Source: Ruminococcaceae bacterium UBA1865 (GTDB taxonomy: Bacteria > Bacillota > Clostridia > Oscillospirales > Acutalibacteraceae). Taken from it: a DNA stretch of 8,290 bases. Positions 5,533-8,290 of this stretch are shown here, one piece after another. The stretch's first letter is position 1. Every line of letters starts with the position of its first letter. The position numbers and the translations under genes were made by a program. The notes under the pieces are model-generated. The model saw only the letters and a program-made list of their open reading frames with translations. It was not told the origin of the DNA and did not search any database. Location of the stretch: the NCBI GenBank assembly GCA_002338255.1, contig DDHX01000002.1, forward strand, positions 1,752 through 10,041. The letters run 5' to 3'.

Positions 5533-6519
5533 TTGGCCGAAAATGAAACTGCTCCGAAGATTAGCATTATCATACCGGTTTATAATGTCGAAAAATACGT
5601 TGGAAAATGCCTTTCTTCCTTAATTGACCAAACTTTTACCGATTTTGAAATCATTGCCGTGAACGATGGTTCCAAGGATGACTCATTAGATATTCTGCAC
5701 CGTTTTGAGGAAAGATATAACTTTATTACCGTTATAGATCAAAAAAATTCTGGGATGTCACCCGCGCGAAATGCGGGACTTGCAGTCGCCCGCGGCGAAT
5801 ATGTCTGCTTTGTGGACAGCGACGACTTTGTTGCTCCTACCTACCTTGAAGAACTTTATAACGCCTGTATTGAAACCGGCTGTGAAATCTCCTGCTGCTA
5901 TTACTATTATCGTTTTGTGGAAAACGATTTTCTATTTGAATATCCATTCCGGTGCCACGGAATTTTCAACCGCACCGAAGCAATGAATAAGCTTTTGCGT
6001 GATGTGCAAATTCAAAGCCTTGTTTGGAACAAATTATACAAACGCAGCTTATTTATGGACTACGATATTGAATTTCCGACGATGTGCTTTGAAGACATGG
6101 CAATTGCCAACAGGGTGTTTGCCCATGTTGACCGTGTGGTTGTGATTGACCGGCCGCTTTACTACTATAATCAGCATCCGGCCAGCACGCTGGCGACCAT
6201 GAATGCGGATAAAATCAACGACTTTATTCGCGCAATCGCTATGGTGCGTATTTCGCTTGAACGAAACGGATTGTACGAAAAATATAAAAAAAGTTACCTT
6301 GCTCTGACAAGAAAAACTTGCGGCTGCTGTTATATGTATGTATTAAAGCTGCATAACGAGAAAAAATGTATGCGTGGGTGCATGACAAATATGAAGCGTG
6401 TTTCACGCGCCATCAAGCACTATTCCGCGGATGAGTTCAGCCCGACAACCATGTTCAGCGAACTTCCCGACGTAGTGGATGCGCCCGAAAACTTAGAAAA
6501 GGATTACTCGGCCCGCTAA
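5533..6519 (+). CDS. GT2-family glycosyltransferase (GT-A fold)
   Basis: The 328-residue enzyme is predicted to be cytoplasmic and to transfer a sugar from a nucleotide-sugar donor; family members build wall polymers, capsules and glycolipids. The GT-A domain (about 8-210) shows ISIIIPVYNVEKYVGKCLSSL at 10-30, VNDGSKDDS at 43-51, NSGMSPARNAGLAVARGEY at 72-90, the metal-binding DSDD at 95-98, VWNKLYKRSLF at 164-174 and FEDMAIANRV at 186-195. The C-terminal 100 residues are less conserved, with a cysteine cluster (C263, C265, C266, C279, C283) of unknown meaning. No membrane helix is apparent. The start is TTG at 5533: an in-frame TGA at 5524 excludes anything further upstream, and AAAGG (5518-5522) is 10 nt away. 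An ATG at 5523 is in another frame. The flippase-like gene follows after 34 bp, so the enzyme probably works on a lipid-linked substrate, but donor and acceptor are unknown. Confidence 0.9.
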   Translation: MAENETAPKISIIIPVYNVEKYVGKCLSSLIDQTFTDFEIIAVNDGSKDDSLDILHRFEERYNFITVIDQKNSGMSPARNAGLAVARGEYVCFVDSDDFVAPTYLEELYNACIETGCEISCCYYYYRFVENDFLFEYPFRCHGIFNRTEAMNKLLRDVQIQSLVWNKLYKRSLFMDYDIEFPTMCFEDMAIANRVFAHVDRVVVIDRPLYYYNQHPASTLATMNADKINDFIRAIAMVRISLERNGLYEKYKKSYLALTRKTCGCCYMYVLKLHNEKKCMRGCMTNMKRVSRAIKHYSADEFSPTTMFSELPDVVDAPENLEKDYSAR

Positions 6520-6553
6520 AAGCGCAACAGGAGTATTTTGGATTTATGAACGT

Positions 6554-7690
6554 ATGAAAGAAAAAAAGGGCAGGGCATCGAAAATATTTCAAGCGGCGCT
6601 TTTTGCGCTTTCCTTAGCGATGCTCGCTTATTTCTGCATTTCGGACAATAATCTGGTTACTCTGTTTTACAGCCTGCCCACACTGAACCTTTTTTGGTTG
6701 ATCTGTGCCGCCGGCTGTGTGTTGCTTGGTTGGATTGTGGACAGCCTTATTATCAAAGGTCTTGTCTCAACGGCCTACGATGGCAAATACACTTACAGGC
6801 AAGCCTTTAAGGTGACAATGGTGGGTCAGTACTTCAACTCCATCACCCCATTTGCCGTGGCGGGCCAGCCGATGCAGCTTTTAGCGATGGTCAGGCAGGG
6901 CGTAACCTCAGGTATCGGACTTTCGGCTCTGGTACGTAAATTTTTGGTTTATCAGACCTCGATTACATTGTATTCGCTTTTCGTAATTATCATTAAATTC
7001 TCATTTTTTCGAAGCAAAATACAAGGATTTATGGCACTTGCGGTGATTGGATTTGTATGTCAGTCCGCTGTTGTTGTTCTGCTCCTTTTGTTTACCCATA
7101 GCCCGAAATTCACAACGAGATTAATCCACGGCTGTGTGCGGATTTTGACAAAGCTGCACATTGTGAAAAAGCCGCAGGAGACGAATGAAAAGGTAGAAAA
7201 GCAACTTACATTTTACATTGAAAACAACAAGGCCATGCTGGGCAACCGGCTGATGAGAGTTCGGATTTACGGTTATACCACCGTTCAGCTCACAGCGTTG
7301 TTCGCTGTGCCTTTTTTTATTTACAAAGCGTTTCACAATCCCGGCGTTCCGATTATTGACATGATTGCGGCGCAAAGCTTTGTGACGATGATTTCTTCAT
7401 ATACGCCGCTGCCGGGCGCTGCGGGTGCCGCGGAGGGTAGCTTCCTCGTCCTGTTCCAGATTTTCTTCAAGCAGAACATTATTCGCCAGGCTATGCTGTT
7501 ATGGCGGTTAATCACTTACTATTCGTGCATTATTGTCGGAGCATTTTTTGCCGGATTGGGTAATCGCACCGATAAAATGAAACCCACTTTTTTCAATAAC
7601 ATGAAGAATAAACACAACGCGAAGACTGATAATAGGATTAGTCATAAAAGACAAGAAAAACCAGTTGAAGACAGGGGAAATAAAAAATGA
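6554..7690 (+). CDS. MprF-flippase-like membrane protein (UPF0104 / LPG_synthase_TM family)
   Basis: The 378-residue protein is a polytopic inner-membrane protein resembling the N-terminal flippase half of MprF and the YbhN/AglD group, which are implicated in lipid or glycolipid translocation. It lacks the C-terminal aminoacyltransferase domain of MprF, so it should not itself make lysyl-phosphatidylglycerol. Hydrophobic segments are at about 12-28, 45-68, 120-148, 157-181, 240-258, 267-283, 293-310 and 315-337. Family motifs are GQYFNSITPFAVAGQPMQ at 91-108 and YTPLPGAAGAAEGSF at 283-297. A charged loop (about 203-235) and a basic, hydrophilic tail (340-378) flank the core. The start at 6554 has only a weak GGA 11 nt upstream; AGGAG (6529-6533) is better placed for the mini-frame ATGAACGTATGA at 6546-6557, whose stop overlaps this ATG, suggesting translational coupling. 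Its stop overlaps the nadE start as ATGA, so these are co-transcribed. Confidence 0.88.
   Translation: MKEKKGRASKIFQAALFALSLAMLAYFCISDNNLVTLFYSLPTLNLFWLICAAGCVLLGWIVDSLIIKGLVSTAYDGKYTYRQAFKVTMVGQYFNSITPFAVAGQPMQLLAMVRQGVTSGIGLSALVRKFLVYQTSITLYSLFVIIIKFSFFRSKIQGFMALAVIGFVCQSAVVVLLLLFTHSPKFTTRLIHGCVRILTKLHIVKKPQETNEKVEKQLTFYIENNKAMLGNRLMRVRIYGYTTVQLTALFAVPFFIYKAFHNPGVPIIDMIAAQSFVTMISSYTPLPGAAGAAEGSFLVLFQIFFKQNIIRQAMLLWRLITYYSCIIVGAFFAGLGNRTDKMKPTFFNNMKNKHNAKTDNRISHKRQEKPVEDRGNKK
7673..7678 (+). promoter_or_regulatory. Ribosome binding site for nadE inside the end of the flippase-like gene
   Basis: AGGGGA lies 8 nt before the ATG at 7687, inside the last codons of the upstream gene, and the two genes share the bases ATGA. 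The start is therefore firm despite the overlap. Confidence 0.75.
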
Positions 7691-8290
7691 ATGATGGCTT
7701 TTTTAAAACGGCGGCTGCCACGCCGTCCATCAAGGTTGCCGATTGTGAATATAATAAAAATGCAATTCTTGATTTAATGCGTGAGGCGGAAAAGCGGGGC
7801 GTCGGTGCCGTGGTGTTTCCGGAGCTTTGCCTGACCGGCTACACCTGCGGCGATTTATTCCGCGACCGTACACTCATTACGGCCGCGCAGAAAGCGCTCA
7901 GCGACATTTTGAAGCAGAGCAAGGGCATGAACCTGCTTGCGGTCATCGGACTGCCGGTGCCGGTTGGCGCGAATTTATACAATGCCGCCGCGGTCATCTG
8001 CCGCGGAAAGCTGCTTGGTCTGCCCACAAAGAGCAATATCCCGAATTACAGTGAATTTTACGAGGCGCGGCATTTTACGCCCGCACCGGAATATGTTGAA
8101 GTTTCATTTTGCGGTGAGACCGTGCCGCTTGGCAACAGCTTGATTTTTAAATGCGTAAGTATGCCGGAGTTGGTTGTCGGCGTTGAAATCTGTGAAGATC
8201 TGTGGGTTCCGTGCCCGCCGTCGGCTCAGCTGGCGCAGTGCGGCGCAACCCTGATTTTCAATCCGTCCGCAAGCGATGAAATTATCGGTA
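7687..8290 (+). CDS. nadE: Glutamine-dependent NAD+ synthetase NadE, N-terminal glutaminase domain (runs off the right edge)
   Basis: NadE catalyses the last step of NAD+ synthesis, amidating deamido-NAD+ with ATP. This long form takes ammonia from glutamine through an N-terminal nitrilase-like (C-N hydrolase) domain. My translation gives 201 residues before the window ends. The nitrilase triad is visible: E46 in VVFPELCLTGYTCGDLF, K115 in LPTKSNIPNYSEFYEARHF and C169 in VVGVEICEDLWVP. The segment NPSASDE at 192-198 belongs to the same domain. The C-terminal synthetase domain with the ATP-binding SGG/DS motif lies outside the window; long-form enzymes are about 540-680 residues in total. The start has a good AGGGGA ribosome binding site and overlaps the upstream stop. 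Sharing a transcript with a flippase-like protein and a glycosyltransferase may reflect only genomic packing. A plain amidohydrolase is possible but unlikely, given how well ICEDLW, TKSNIPNY and GYTCGDLF match NadE. Confidence 0.93.
   Translation, partial: MNDGFFKTAAATPSIKVADCEYNKNAILDLMREAEKRGVGAVVFPELCLTGYTCGDLFRDRTLITAAQKALSDILKQSKGMNLLAVIGLPVPVGANLYNAAAVICRGKLLGLPTKSNIPNYSEFYEARHFTPAPEYVEVSFCGETVPLGNSLIFKCVSMPELVVGVEICEDLWVPCPPSAQLAQCGATLIFNPSASDEIIG

Overview
The window looks like ordinary chromosome from a low-to-moderate GC Firmicute, most likely a clostridial anaerobe; an Oscillospiraceae/Ruminococcaceae-like origin is a guess. The reasons are strong GGAGG-type ribosome binding sites, frequent TTG/GTG starts, A/T-rich promoters with good TATAAT boxes, a VanW-family envelope protein, a Fur-family regulator, a UgtP/MGDG-synthase-type glycosyltransferase, and the paired cysteine desulfurase-ThiI genes typical of Firmicutes. 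No rRNA, tRNA, CRISPR array, insertion sequence or phage gene was seen.

Layout: (1) 1-1673, minus strand: a cysteine desulfurase followed 13 bp later by thiI, which runs off the left edge. The pair supplies persulfide sulfur for 4-thiouridine in tRNA and possibly thiamin. (2) 1674-1902: a divergent regulatory region with a promoter on each strand and an imperfect inverted repeat between them. (3) 1903-2301, plus strand: a short Fur-family metalloregulator (possibly Zur-like), ending inside a bidirectional terminator hairpin whose loop holds its stop codon. (4) 2321-3445, minus strand: a processive-type diacylglycerol glycosyltransferase relative, sharing that terminator. (5) 3446-3668: a second divergent promoter region. 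(6) 3669-5300, plus: a membrane-anchored VanW-family protein with a Ser/Ala/Pro-rich tail. (7) 5301-5532: a non-coding stretch with several hairpins, some mutually exclusive. (8) 5533-8290, plus: an apparent operon of a GT2 glycosyltransferase, an MprF-flippase-like (UPF0104/LPG_synthase_TM) membrane protein and the start of glutamine-dependent NAD+ synthetase nadE, the last two overlapping by ATGA.

The middle and right parts have a cell-envelope theme: a glycolipid-type glycosyltransferase, a VanW surface protein, and a GT2 enzyme coupled to a lipid-flippase-like protein. The last pair could make and translocate a glycosylated lipid, but that is inference. I found no clearly new system. The most noteworthy points are the structured leader at 5301-5532, the TTG start or possible one-base slip at the GT2 gene, the tiny ATGAACG reading frames before two genes, the terminator built into the 3' end of the Fur gene, and the inverted repeat in the desulfurase/Fur divergent promoter.
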